Positions 1 through 10,957 of a stretch of DNA of 64,000 nt are shown in pieces. The stretch's first letter is position 1, and the number at the start of each line of letters is the position of its first letter. The position numbers and the translations under genes are program-made. The stretch comes from Artemia franciscana (lineage: Eukaryota > Arthropoda > Branchiopoda > Anostraca > Artemiidae). The DNA lies in the NCBI RefSeq assembly GCF_032884065.1, contig NC_088873.1, positions 40,297,577 to 40,361,576 on the forward strand, in the 5' to 3' direction. Below the pieces are notes generated by a model. It searched no databases, was not told the origin of the DNA, and saw only the letters and a program-made list of their open reading frames with translations.

Positions 1-1326
1 ATGTTAGGTCAGGGGAACTTCGAATTTTCTGTTGAGGGAGAAAATCAAATGCTTAGCAAGGTAAATCAGAAGGCTATGTGTACAAAGATTATGAAAGAGC
101 GTACATATGCAAGATCTCAGAACGGCGTAGGAAATCGACTTGAAACTTTCAAGGACTTTTGAAGAGAGACATTGGATTATGACTTAGGGGAGTTAACATT
201 TTCTCAGATATGTCTAAAAGATCAGATCTGTCTTATAAGCCCTTCTGTACCTGAAATCCGTTCATAATTAAGTATCAAGGTAAATCGAAAGAGTTCGCTG
301 CCCTATGTCATCTTGACTTGACCGTTCCACAGAAAATTGGTACAAAGAAAAGAGGCAACTGGTACCTCTCCTTTAAAATCAAGATAACGAACTGTAGTAT
401 CTCGAGAACGGCTTTGGGAATCAAGTTGAAACCATCAAGGTGTGTTGGGAGATAGCGGAGGGTGTACTGGACCTTGGATTGAACTCGAGGGAAGGCAGAT
501 GAGGGTGGAATCTAAAACATGTTCATCTCCGATCTTTATGAACCGTGTACCATGAGCCCCTGTGAAACCTGAATAAGATGCCGGATAAATTAAAAGACTG
601 ACAAGTTTCTTGGACTTGAGCGAGCAAGTGCGGAATGTTATGCACAATCTTACCTCTATCCTTTTTTGCTGTCTCTGATTGGATACCATCCATGACGATG
701 GATTGACTCGCAAAAGGGAAGTGTGAATAGTGGATGCTAAGAAAAATACGCAACCAGCTATACACACTGCCAATTTGAGAGCCAAAATGACTTGAGAGCC
801 AAATTTCCCTCCCCCCAAAAATGAGACCTTCTGGGGGAAGAGGTCTCCTCACCCTGGAAACATCATAAACAAAATAAAATATCAAATATCTTCACAATAG
901 GTGGCTAGAAATGAACCAGGTTGGACAAACTGAATTAGGACATATCGTGTATAATGTACAATAATGCCCATATGATCTCAAGATAGGTCCATGCTACAAA
1001 TGCCCTGTTTTACCCCTTTGCATCTAAAGAATCTTATGGGAACCTGAAGATTTTTCAGGGATGAGCCTGCAAGTATTTTCAGGACGGATAAAAATTATCA
1101 GTTTATTTTTGCAAAGAGAGGTGCTATTCTATCCCGATATCGAATATTTAGTTCAATATTTAAAATGTGCCCTGCACGAATTTAAATCACCCCAGTGGAT
1201 AGCCCTAGGCGATGTAAAAAGATACGAAAAATTATGGAATTCTTAATTTGTAATATGCAGCAAGTATCAATCATATTTGCCTGGTTTTCACCATTTTTAC
1301 CTGTTTTTGAATCAATGAATTATTTT
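1..1326. other. No gene recognised; weak local repeats
   Basis: No exon could be supported. Short similar passages near 110-150 and 400-450 (both around 'aacggc..ggaaatc') suggest an old local duplication. A small hairpin-like motif around 724-777 recurs near 3066-3125 and, in part, near 3230-3257; it contains 'cgcaaccagcta' followed by 'cacactgcca'. The first 60 bases read as an open frame ending at a GTAAAT donor-like site, but this matches nothing I know. Upstream GLG1 exons might be expected in this region, but none was found. Confidence 0.5.
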
Positions 1327-1425
1327 GGTAAAATTCTAGTATAGTGACTTCTTGCTATCCTGTAAACTAGTTGAGTTAGGTGGGAACTTTTAGGAATGAA
1401 TCCAGGGGCAAGAATAAACTCCAAA
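1327..1425 (+). repeat. Partial copy of the 1.6-2.6 kb fold-back arm
   Basis: Begins with 'ggtaaaattctag' and continues 'gacttcttgctatc', the same order as arm A of the palindromic array at 1633-2584, in direct orientation. It decays after about 100 bases. Confidence 0.6.
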
Positions 1426-1632
1426 AACCTATTACCAAGCTAATATGTCTTGCTCTTTTCTGCTTTTCTGATGGACCAAGACCATTACCAGGGCTGGGGA
1501 TGAATTGCCAAAAACGTGAACAAACCATTAAAATTAACATTAAAGGTACTTGTTCATTATTCAGAACACTCCGAGAATTTTGCGGAGAAAAACTGTTTTC
1601 ATAACCACAAAGACAGAAATCAATTTAGTTTG

Positions 1633-2584
1633 CGGTAAAATTCTAGTTAATTGACTTCTTGCTATCTCGGAAATGGTTTAGGTTAGGAAAATGAAACTTT
1701 TAGGGATGAATCTACGGACTAAAGTATGTCCCGGGAAGTTATTTTGAAGCAACTACCTCCACTCCTTCTCCCTCTAGAGGGCCCTGGCCTTTGATGACCT
1801 TTAAAAATATGTGTGTTATAAAAGTGAAACCTTGCAAAATAGATCTTCTGCTTAATTGGAGTACAACAAAATTGTTTTCAGCTTCGTAACTTTGCTCAGT
1901 TCCATTTTATAAGGTTTTAAAGATATGCAAATACATTTCCTAAATTTTGAAAAAAAAACATTGATATGGCTCAAAATTCTACTCAAAAAACAGGAATTGC
2001 ATTTTCAGAACTAAAGGCAGAGAAAAAGCAACTAGTAACTGAAAATTAAGGTAAAACGTTGTTTTGTCAAAATTTCAATAGGTATGGACCTGTCATGTAG
2101 GCAAATTTCAGGGCCCTCTAGAGGGAGAAGGAGTGGAGATGGGTACTTTTAAATACCTTCCCGGGACATACTTTGGCTTGTAGACCCATCCCTGAAAGTA
2201 TCATTTTCCTAGCCTAAACCCTTTTCGAGATAGCAAGAAGTCAATTAACTAGAATTTTACCGCTGTTTTGTTCAAAATTTAGGAAATGTATTTGCATATC
2301 TTTAAAACCTTATAAATTGGGATTGAGCAAAGTTGTGAAGCTAAAAACAATTTTGTTGTACTCCATTCAAGCAGAAGATCTATTTTGCAAGGTTTCACTT
2401 TTATAACACATATTTTTAAAGGTCATCAAAGGTGACGACCCTCTAGGAAGAGGGAGTAGAGGTAGATACTTCAAAATACCTTCCAGGGATGAACTTTAGC
2501 CTTTAGACCCATCCCTGAAAGTTTCATTTTCCTAACCTAACCCCTTCCCGAGATAGCCAAAAGTCAATAAACTAGAATTTTACC
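1633..2584. repeat. Palindromic repeat array (A-B / A'-B'-A' inverted)
   Basis: Arm A (about 1633-1790) and arm B (about 1790-1960) are in direct orientation. After a spacer comes an inverted A (about 2105-2262), then inverted B (about 2266-2436) and a second inverted A (about 2437-2584). The last two together form the reverse complement of the left A-B unit. Arm A starts with 'ggtaaaattctagttaa' and ends at a 'ctctagagggccc' motif. There is no open reading frame of note. This fits a fold-back or MITE-type element that has re-inserted next to itself. Divergence between arms is visible but modest. Confidence 0.8.
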
Positions 2585-4189
2585 AATTAAAAAAAAATGC
2601 GTCAAAAATTTGTTACTTTTTTATGACTTGGACACAATTTTGGTCAAACCTGGTAACCCCTCACCCTGAACATGGTCTTAATACGCCTAATCTGTCCAAT
2701 AATATTTCAAGATCTGATGTCAATTAGCTTTAAGAGCTAGGCCTAAAGGAACAAGGTTAAGGCCTATAGGCATATTAAGGCCTAAGGCATATTAAGGCCT
2801 ATAGCCTAATGGAACAAGCTTGCTCCGGGTAAGCATCAAGTTATACAAATATAAATCGTTACACTAAGGTATCTGGAGGGACCTCTGGCCCTTGTCATTC
2901 CCCTGTAGTATTGTTCTTACATATCGCTTTTTCACCTCAGCATTAGTTGCGTTTCCCCTCTCGAGGTGCCCCCAGAATAAATTGTGTTACGTGCCTGTAT
3001 CAATATATGCAATTTTACCTTATTTCTTCTTCCACATTGTAGTATTTCCTGCTTCCCAAGGAGGGAGTGTGAGTAATGGCTGCGAGTTGAGAAAAAAACG
3101 CAACCAGCTATTCACACTGCCAATTCACAAAGCAGCTATATTAAACGTAAAATTAAGAAAATCCATAATTATTCCCAAGATGTTTTTCTGTACCCATAAG
3201 AGGCAGGATGGGTGAGGCTGCGTTTATTCCACGCAACCAGCTAACCACACTGCCATCTCATAGCTACAATTTTCATACACAAACAGTAAACTGAACTGTC
3301 TGACATCCAAATCCAAACTGGTTTAAAAGGGGTTAGTTCACCCTTCTATATTGTTCCGTGTGTCTGTGTTGTTATTTATTACGCTTTGGGGCTTGGATTC
3401 GACGAATACTTCTATGTATCGAGCGTTCTCTTGAACCAAAATGATCAAAACATAAACAAGATCCGGCTACAATGCTGGCTATAAGTCATTGTGTAATTCA
3501 TAGAATTTTTCTTACAAGAATCAAGTGATGCAATTGTTGCTTGTTATAATAAGACCCGTTAATTCTTTCGGTTTGTTTGATATTGTAATCTATTTTTGAG
3601 TGTTGATTAGTGGTTGTGGCATATTGATAGGTCAGATCGACATGAACAGTTATTTTTACGATAAAACGGTGGATACCTGAACTCTTTAAGGGGGGGGTGG
3701 TGTGAAGGTTTGATATTTTTGAAGATGGTGTTCACTATCAACCACAAGTTTACACATTTATCATTTTGATTCTTTTGTCTTTGGTAAATGTATCATGTCG
3801 TTTAAATACCGCACTCACCATTTTGATTTTCTAAATCCTTACACACGGTTTTAATCTCTGAAAAAAAACAAAAACAAGAAAAAACAGTTACAACGGTAGA
3901 TAGATGTTAGATGTTTAAATGTGTGGCAATGTTGGTATTTGGACTTAATAACAAATTTTTTTAAGCCATCAAGAGCCATATGTGTTCCCAAGGAGGGGCC
4001 GAGAAATACTCCCCCTCGTGGAAAAGGGAATAACAATGCAAACTTCACTTCGAAACCTAGGTCCCTGTGTATTTCCCCCTTGTCCTAGGATCTATTTAAA
4101 ATCCAATCAATGTTAGTATATCATCAGATACTACAAGCTATAGACACACATAAATTGCTTTGATTATTAGCATTGCGCTTAATCACTAG
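2585..4189. other. Intron or intergenic, no gene recognised
   Basis: Nothing here reads like an exon. Around 2750-2815 a short phrase of the type 'aaggcctatagg' is repeated several times. Two copies of the 'cgcaaccagcta..cacactgcca' motif lie near 3099-3125 and 3230-3257. Confidence 0.5.
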
Positions 4190-4345
4190 AAAATTGGGTA
4201 TTTGCACATTTTAGCGACCACGCTTTGTTCTTGATCTGTTATGAAACCGGTTTTTGTGTCCACTCGGAGATAATCAGCTTAGCCTGAGCGAGATAAACGG
4301 TAACTATGCAGGTATATTTTAATTAAAGGTATACCTTAATTATTA
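4190..4345 (+). repeat. Short dispersed repeat, copy 1 of 3
   Basis: About 150 bases running from a 'gcgaccac' motif through 'ctcggagataat' and 'agcctgagcgagataaac' to 'ggtatattttaatt'. The same series occurs inverted at about 9590-9710 and, more diverged, at about 11220-11350. Non-coding; probably a small non-autonomous element. Confidence 0.6.
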
Positions 4346-4429
4346 ACATAAAATCGCCCCTTCCCTCTTTAAAATATCTCGGAGGTGTCCTTGATAAGGT
4401 CCTCTTCCGTACTAAAAAAAAAATTTTAT

Positions 4430-4492
4430 TGTTCCTGGCAAGATTTGAACTCTTACGCATTTGTATAGCTAGGTGAGGCCAATTATCCCTTG
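4430..4492 (-). repeat. tRNA-like (SINE head?) fragment
   Basis: On the minus strand there is a box-B-like 'agttcaaatct' (4441-4451) with a weak box-A-like stretch about 35 bases upstream. The acceptor stem does not close, so it is not a functional tRNA. It is more likely a tRNA-derived SINE head or chance. Confidence 0.3.
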
Positions 4493-4784
4493 TGTATGTT
4501 CTCCCCCCCCCCCGTGAAAATTCTTGTTGAATTGGGAAAGTTTAGGAATATACGCTCAACTTTTAGTGAAAGTCGGGAGATCTGAAAATGTCCTTTTCTG
4601 GCCCAAATTTTCCTTAAAACTGAATCTTTTGAGCCAGATCCAGGAAGCAGGATCTTCCTCTGCAGGCCTACTAAAGTGCGTGTAACAAATTAGTAAAATC
4701 GACTTGCTTTGAGGGGAATTAAAATTTCCCTCCTCTTCGAGAATATCCTTTTGATTTCTAAACTAGTTGACCGTGATCTTTTAG

Positions 4785-6405
4785 GAAAATTAAATAAAAA
4801 AAAAAGAAGTTTTTTTAAATGAAAGTAAGGAGTAACATTAAAACTTAAAACGAACAAAAATTACTCCGTATATGAAAGGGGCTTTTCCTCCCCAACGCCT
4901 CGTTCTTTACGCTAAAGTTTGACTCTTTCTCTTAACTCTATTTTTAAAACAGTAAGAAACTTTAGCATAAAGAGCGGGACGTTGAGGAGGAAAAGTCCCT
5001 TTCATATACGTAGTAATTTCTGTTCGTTTTAAGTTTTAATGTTGCTCCTTACTTTCATTTAAAAAAACTTGTTTTTTTTATTTAATTTCTGGACATTTTT
5101 GAATTAATGCATGTTTTGATCTTGGCTCTCCGCACATAAATAATAACGAAATTTGCATATTAATTAATTGCGATTAATCGGAATATTTGGAGAAAAAAGG
5201 AGCGAGGGAGGATGCCTAGTTGCCCTCCAATTTTTTGATTACTTAAAAAAGTAACTAGAACTTTTAATTTTTTACAAACGTTTTCATTGGTAAAAAATAT
5301 ACGTAACTTACGAATTAACTTACGTAACGAACTTCTATATTTGTTTGTTTTTATTGCGTATATGAGGGGGTTCAACCCTCGTTGACACCTCACTCTTTAC
5401 ACTAAAGCTTAAATTTTATCCCAATTCCTTAATAATGACCTCTGAATCACAAAGGCCTTAGAATAAATAGTTGAAATTACTAAAAATACTTTAGCGTAAA
5501 CTTTAGTGTAACGTGGAGGTAAACCCTTCATATGCGTAATAATTTTTGTTCGTTTTACGTTTTGATGCTGCTCCTTACTTTCAGTAGAAAAAACTTTTCA
5601 TATTTATTTTTTCATTGTTTTTTCAAATAATGCTAGAAAATCCTGCGCCCCCTTCATTGAATTTCTCTTTCCCATGAGAAGTTTCTCCATGGAAATATCC
5701 TCCAACGTAACCCCCCCCCCAACTCTCCCCCTAAACAAAAAAAAATCCCCCTGCAAACGTCTGTTACACTTCCCAGTAACCATTACTATATGTAAACACA
5801 GGTCAAAGTTTGTAACTTGCAGCCCCTTTCACGGGGACTCCGGGGGAGTAAGTCGTCCCAAAAGACATAGTTATTAGGTGTTTCGACTATGTTGAATAAA
5901 ACGGCTATCTCAGAATTTTGATCCGGTGACTTTTGGGGAAAATGAGCGTGGGAGGGGGCCTAGGTGCCCTCCAATTTTTTGGTCACTTAAAAAGGCGCTA
6001 TAACTTTTAATTTCCGTTAGAATGAGCCCTCCGCGACATTCTAGGACCACTCAGTCGATACGATCACCCCTGAAAAAACAAAACAAAAAAAAACAAATAA
6101 ACACGCATCCGTGATCTGTCTTCTGGCAAAAAATGCGAAATTCCACGTTTTTGTAGATAGGAGCTTGAAACTTCTACATCATGGTTCTCTGATACGCTGA
6201 ATCTGATGGTGTGATTTTCATTAAGATTGTATGACTTTTAGGGGACGTTTCCCCCTATTCTCTAAAAGGAGGCAAATTTTTTCAGGCTCGTAACTTTTGA
6301 TGGGTATAAATAATCTTGATGAAACTTATATATTTAAAATCAGCATTAAAATGCGATTCTTTTGATGTAACTATTGGTATCCATTGGTAACTGTTTGATA
6401 ATCCA
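4785..6405 (-). repeat. R1 dispersed repeat, copy a
   Basis: R1 in reverse orientation. It starts with the 'aaagtaaggag..acattaaaactt' block and an internal inverted repeat (about 4800-5080, carrying 'ctttacgctaaag' and its complement). It then passes through the 'tcgatacgatca' and 'tctgatacgctgaat' landmarks and ends near 'ttgatgtaactattgg'. The terminal hairpin seen in other copies is degraded or missing. No long open frame. R1 is described in the findings. Confidence 0.85.
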
Positions 6406-6701
6406 AATTATTAATTTTGTTCCAACCAAAAAATGTTGGACTTAGGATATTTAAATCACAGAAATGAGCCGTCCGGATGCCAGTTAAATCAACCCCTTAA
6501 AGCAAAGTGTGGAAGGAATCAAAAAGAAGATCCGTCGCAAGTTTTTATTGTAAATTAGCCGTCTGTTGGAATAAATATCCCGATTTTTGACGTTTTGCTT
6601 GTGTTGTAGGACTCAATGGATCTTTGAGATTGTTATTAAGGTTATATTTCCTGTACAAGTTTTTGGTATGTTGTTTTTCTGCAGCATCTACGAAGCAGGA
6701 A

Positions 6702-7158
6702 GGTGTTTTCAAGCACCCACTTCTACATAATATCCTTTCAAGGACACAAACCTCTGAAGAAGTGGAAGAAATGTTCTGTGAGGTAAATGAAACTTTCAGA
6801 AATGAATCTAAAGTGTCTATAAGTAGCATTCCCGCACCTTATCCTCTCCAGTACACAAGCGTTTCAAGAAGTAGAAGAAATGTTCTGAAAAGTAAACTAA
6901 ACTTACAGAAATGGATCTAATGATTGGGAGGTGTTTTCAAGCACCAACTTCCGGCCCTTATCCCCTCCAGGATTCCAGCCTTTCAAGAAATGGAAGAAAT
7001 ACTCTGAGAGGTGACTGAATATAAAGCCAGGGAGGCGTTTTTAAGCAGCCTTATCTGCCCCTTATCCCCTCCAGGACACAAGCTTTTCAAGAAATGGAAG
7101 GAATGTTGTGTAAGGTGAATGAAACTTTCAGAAATAGATAGACAGCCTAATGAAGGGT
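6702..7158 (+). repeat. Minisatellite, about 110 bp x 4
   Basis: Four diverged tandem units start near 6702, 6821, 6929 and 7030. Landmarks are 'gtgttttcaagcacc', 'cttatcccctccagga', 'tcaagaa.tggaagaaatg' and 'gaaactttcagaaat'. An open frame of 98 codons crosses the first two units, but its peptide simply repeats with the DNA unit, so I do not call it a gene. Confidence 0.8.
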
Positions 7159-8229
7159 TCGGAGAGATGTCTTTAACCTCACACCTACTTGTAAACTTCT
7201 ACTACCCTACATATCCTACATAACCTAAGAAAGTCATACTTGAGGAGTCAATGATATACGAATGTGAGTCGTTTTACCATCTGCAAGCAAATAGGGTTGT
7301 ATTTAACATATGGGGAATAACATTTTATTTTACTCGATAATTCCATATTTTACTTACACTTGAATTGTAAATATTATATCGTTACTGTGTTTAGTTTTAT
7401 GGTTGTATATATTTCGGATATACGTACAGAAATCAAGCCCGTATCCAGGGGGGGATATTTTAGTGTTTGACCCCCCCCCCAAAAAAAAATCAACCTAAAA
7501 AATTGCATATAAACAAACTTTTGAAGCGTTTTTTTATGTTTTTTTGTAAGCCTCATTTCCCGAAAAATACCTACGAACCAAAATCCTGGATAAACCGACA
7601 GAAATATATAGTTTTTAATTTGGACTAGATAATTCTATTACATACTAGGCAGTTTTCATCACAGTCCCTATTATTTTGCTCTTCGCGTATTTTTAAGCAG
7701 GATATACAATATTTTACTTTAGGATACTGTCAGAGTTTTAAATTTAACGACTGCTGTTATTCTCTGGTTATATTTTTTCTCTAGTTGTTGTGTTATTGTT
7801 TTTCTTAGGGTTTCTTTTCTTTCTGTTCTTGTTCATTGTTTTCAGTGCTCGTTTTCATAACAGTTTTTAGTTGTGTTTGACTAGTCATTTTAAAAATTTA
7901 CATATATTATTGATTCGTAACTCCTCGCCAATCGCTAATCTTCGGCTCTGAAAACATTTGCGTGGCTTTGTACAACGGATACCAGAAGCCAAGCAGGTAT
8001 TTCCCGTTCCGAAAAAAATTCTGATGGTAGGTTTCATTAAAACGGTGACAATTTTTTAGGGAATGGTATCTACCCTGTTTTGTCTCACGTCTGGTGGATT
8101 GAGCTAAAATTTCGAAAGCTTTTTAGGAGGGGTTAGGGCCCTTACGCCTCAAATTTTGCGTTGGGCTCAAGGTTTTTTATGCTTATCATACTACACGCTC
8201 TGCTTCTAGTCGTGAACATTTTGTATTAC
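7159..8229. other. No gene recognised
   Basis: AT-rich DNA without a supportable exon. A stretch around 7430-7500 ('cccgtatccagggggg', then a run of C) resembles the end motif of the repeat at 8230-8620. A possible donor at 7999 follows 'ccagaagccaagcag', but the upstream frames contain stops. Confidence 0.5.
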
Positions 8230-8620
8230 ATTCAAGGCCGTAGCCAGAATCTTCGTTCAGGAGGGGGTATATTTTTGGCTGCTTTACAAAAAAATGAACG
8301 CATAAATAATCTGTATATATACATTTTCTTAAGTTTCTACAAGTCGGAATTTTTTTGGGGGGGAAGGGGTGTTAGAGGGTTTGAACTCTTCCCCTAAAAA
8401 TTTTTGTCCAACTCGTAAAAGCGTAACAAAAATGAATATAAAGCAATTTCTGATCAGTTTTTTGGTTAACCTCACCCAAAAAGATCCTTTTATACCCCCT
8501 CCCCGAAACAAACAAAAATCAACCAAACAAAAAAAGTGTAGATTTTCATAGAAGATGTAGTTGTCTTTGGGATTCAACAGACTGTTAATATTTGAATTTT
8601 TACGGACCAAACCGCTGTCA
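8230..8620. repeat. Dispersed repeat with G-rich 'gccgtagccag' end
   Basis: Starts at 'aaggccgtagccagaatctt' followed by a G run, continues through homopolymer-rich sequence with a second G-rich block (about 8350-8370), and ends in a C-rich block near 8500. Related pieces occur near 7430-7560, 19330-19440 and 30240-30290. Non-coding, non-autonomous, family unknown. Confidence 0.45.
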
Positions 8621-10118
8621 AATCTAACTAATTGTTTTGCTTATTTGTTTTTCTCGGTTCAACGTGGTAACACTAACAAAATGTGATACTGCGCAAAAAA
8701 CTCATAATTTTTTAATAGCCAAAAGACAATGTTGTTGTCAGGTATGAATAAACCCAACCCTCGGTCTAGAGTTTTTTTTTTTGTCCTTGGTATTAAAAAA
8801 AAAGAAAATTTGAAGCAGAGGTCTTCTCATATATTTTACGTGGAGAAGGAATCCTTGTGATCTCGTTTTGGGACTTATTTTTACCCAGATTATTTTTTGA
8901 ACTTAATTTCAATTAGGATTTGCCGAAACGTTTGCCTTCATACTTAGTTTGAGTTTTTTTTTTTTTTTTCTCACTTAGCTTATTCGCTTTAACTGGAATA
9001 ACTGACTAAAACTGATCAATCTATTATTCTTTATAAAAACTAAATGCTATCTAGATCTTAAAAAATATGCCTAGTTTTGTTCCTTTTTTTCGAAGTTTGG
9101 GGTCGTGAAGTCAAGATATACAGACCGAGGAACATACAATAAAACTGTAAGATCTAAGCATTTTAAACTGTCGCTTTATTAGCAACTGTATATAAGTGAA
9201 TCTCCCTTCCTTGCGCACCAATTTAAAATGTGAATCTAGTTTTCTGTGTATCCGGTATGTCAAAGATATGAGTTGCGTTTAATTTAGCATTTAAAAGTCG
9301 ACAGATAATCAACATCAAGCAGACATTTTGCTCTTTAGCCTTTGATTTGTGCATTATTTATGTCAACTGAGAATAGGAAATAAAATCATGTCTTGGCGGA
9401 GGTTTCAAATTTAATACTTGGTGCTTACATATCATACCGACCACATTCAAGAAGTGGAGTTAGATTAGTCAATAAAATATAATACTTTAGTAAAAAAAAA
9501 TATGAAAAATACGGACGGATAATTGTGATAAGCAGGCCGCCCAGAACGTATTATATTAAATACCCAACCTAACCAACTCCATATATTAAATATTTGATTA
9601 AAATATACCTTCATAGTAGTTTATCTCACTCAGGCTAATCTAATTATCTCCGAGACAACACAGAGAAACCGGCTTTAAACAGATTAAGAACAACAGTGTG
9701 GTCGGTATAATACGTATGTACCTAGTCATTCAATGTTATTTAATAGAAAGTTGACCTACTGTCAGCTTTCATTCAGTTAGTTAATTCAGGCTAGTGCTCC
9801 TTAGATTTCGTGAACCCAAACCAAACCACCATCTTTTTGAAAACAAATATCAATAATTCACCTTCCCCATCTTGTTTTGGCAATCAACAGACCTTTTTTC
9901 TTCTTTCGTCAAAAGACGAGAAATTGTCTACAGTACTTCATTTCACATTTTACTGTTCGGAGTATTTTAGCGTAGGCTACAAGGGCGAACGTACAGGCTC
10001 ACGTGATTTACATAGTCTATGATATTGGGAAACCTATAAGGCAAATTGTTGTTCATTCAAATGCTATCTTTGTTTTTGTTACCTCCCTCTGCTAATTACA
10101 AATTTATATTTCCTCTAG
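8621..10118. other. Intron upstream of GLG1 exon; small repeat inside
   Basis: No exon found. A copy of the 4190-4345 repeat lies inverted at about 9590-9710. The 3' end is a usable acceptor: a pyrimidine-rich tract ending 'tttcctctag' at 10118, directly before the GLG1 exon. Confidence 0.6.
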
Positions 10119-10359
10119 ATGTCCCAATTTTGTTCGAAAGAAATAGAAGATGAAGGAAGAAATAAAGAGGATGGAAGTGTGGAAGAATGTCTTAAGAAAG
10201 CATTTCTTGCCAAACAACTTCGAGGCAGTTGTAATGTCCTTGTGGCAAGACTCGTCGAAGCATCTAAAGTCGACATCCAGGCTGATCCTATTCTGCATAA
10301 AGCGTGTTCCAAGGACTTGCTCACAAAGTGTAACAGCATCATGCCTGGAGAAGGAAGAC
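10119..10359 (+). CDS. GLG1: GLG1-like exon (antepenultimate coding exon found)
   Basis: Internal exon of a Golgi apparatus protein 1 orthologue, a type I Golgi membrane protein with a luminal chain of cysteine-rich repeats. In vertebrates the protein binds FGFs and E-selectin. The exon runs from acceptor AG (10117-10118) to donor GTATGT (10360) and is 241 nt, ending in phase 1. The peptide has the repeat spacing of the last GLG1 repeats: 'FCSKEIEDEG', then 'VEECLKKAFL', 'CNVLVARLVEASKVDIQADP', 'HKACSKDLLTKCNSIMPGEG'. From memory this aligns with the penultimate human repeat (SEEI..VEECLK..SKADIFVDPVLHTAC). The initial ATG is an internal methionine. Reading on through the donor gives only 20 unrelated residues. 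Neighbour: the next exon completes the split codon. Confidence 0.9.
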
Positions 10360-10838
10360 GTATGTTTATCTACTTTTTCTCTTCAAGGTTTTTTTTTCCT
10401 TATTTGTCTTTTGTTCCTTAGGACTGATCGTTTTCGCCTAGAAGCCTTATACTGTAAATGATAAATTCATTCTTGTATGCATATCTTAATCTTTTTTGGC
10501 CCAGCTGTTTAATGTCAGAATTGATTTGGGCGGGGGAGGTTGTCCTGGATGTTCTTTAAATACTTGTTCGTAAAACCTAACAGCGTTATGCCTGGCAAAA
10601 GCCTCGTTTTCAGACCACTCACATCCAGCACGGAGTTCGGCACTGGTTGTTGCACAAGAGTTTTGAGTGGCTTGTTAACACAGCTTAGATACCAATTCAG
10701 TTATGAAAACTCCTATCTCGCCCAAGAGAAGCTTTTGGTACAGAGCTCTTAACTTGGCGCCTCCTCCAAGCCCGCGCTCCGACGCGTAGATCGTACTACA
10801 ACCCCATAGGCGGGAACGCAATTTTGTTTTGTTGTATA

Positions 10839-10957
10839 CACAGCTTAGATACCAATATCTGAAACAGTTTCCTGTCCCCAGCCGCTAGTATCGCTACAGC
10901 GCACTGTGTCCCAAAAATAAATCGAGTTTTCAAAACTGTATTTCTATCTAAGCTGTG
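10839..10957. mobile_element. Tiny 119-bp MITE-like element with 13-bp TIRs
   Basis: Perfect 13-bp inverted ends: 'cacagcttagata' at 10839-10851 and its reverse complement at 10945-10957. A lone copy of the left end sits at 10679-10691. Non-coding. Too short to assign to a superfamily. Confidence 0.5.

Noticed and set aside
1-60. Start-to-GTAAAT open frame at the window edge, a possible exon end
   Set aside because: Twenty codons without any recognisable motif, and not GLG1-like; cannot be supported.
435-885. Two overlapping minus-strand frames of 120-127 codons
   Set aside because: They overlap each other in different frames, have no domain, and the region contains local repeats.
6624-6920. 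98-codon open frame, at first sight a secreted or charged protein
   Set aside because: It lies across units of a 110-bp minisatellite; the peptide repeats with the DNA and other units carry stops.
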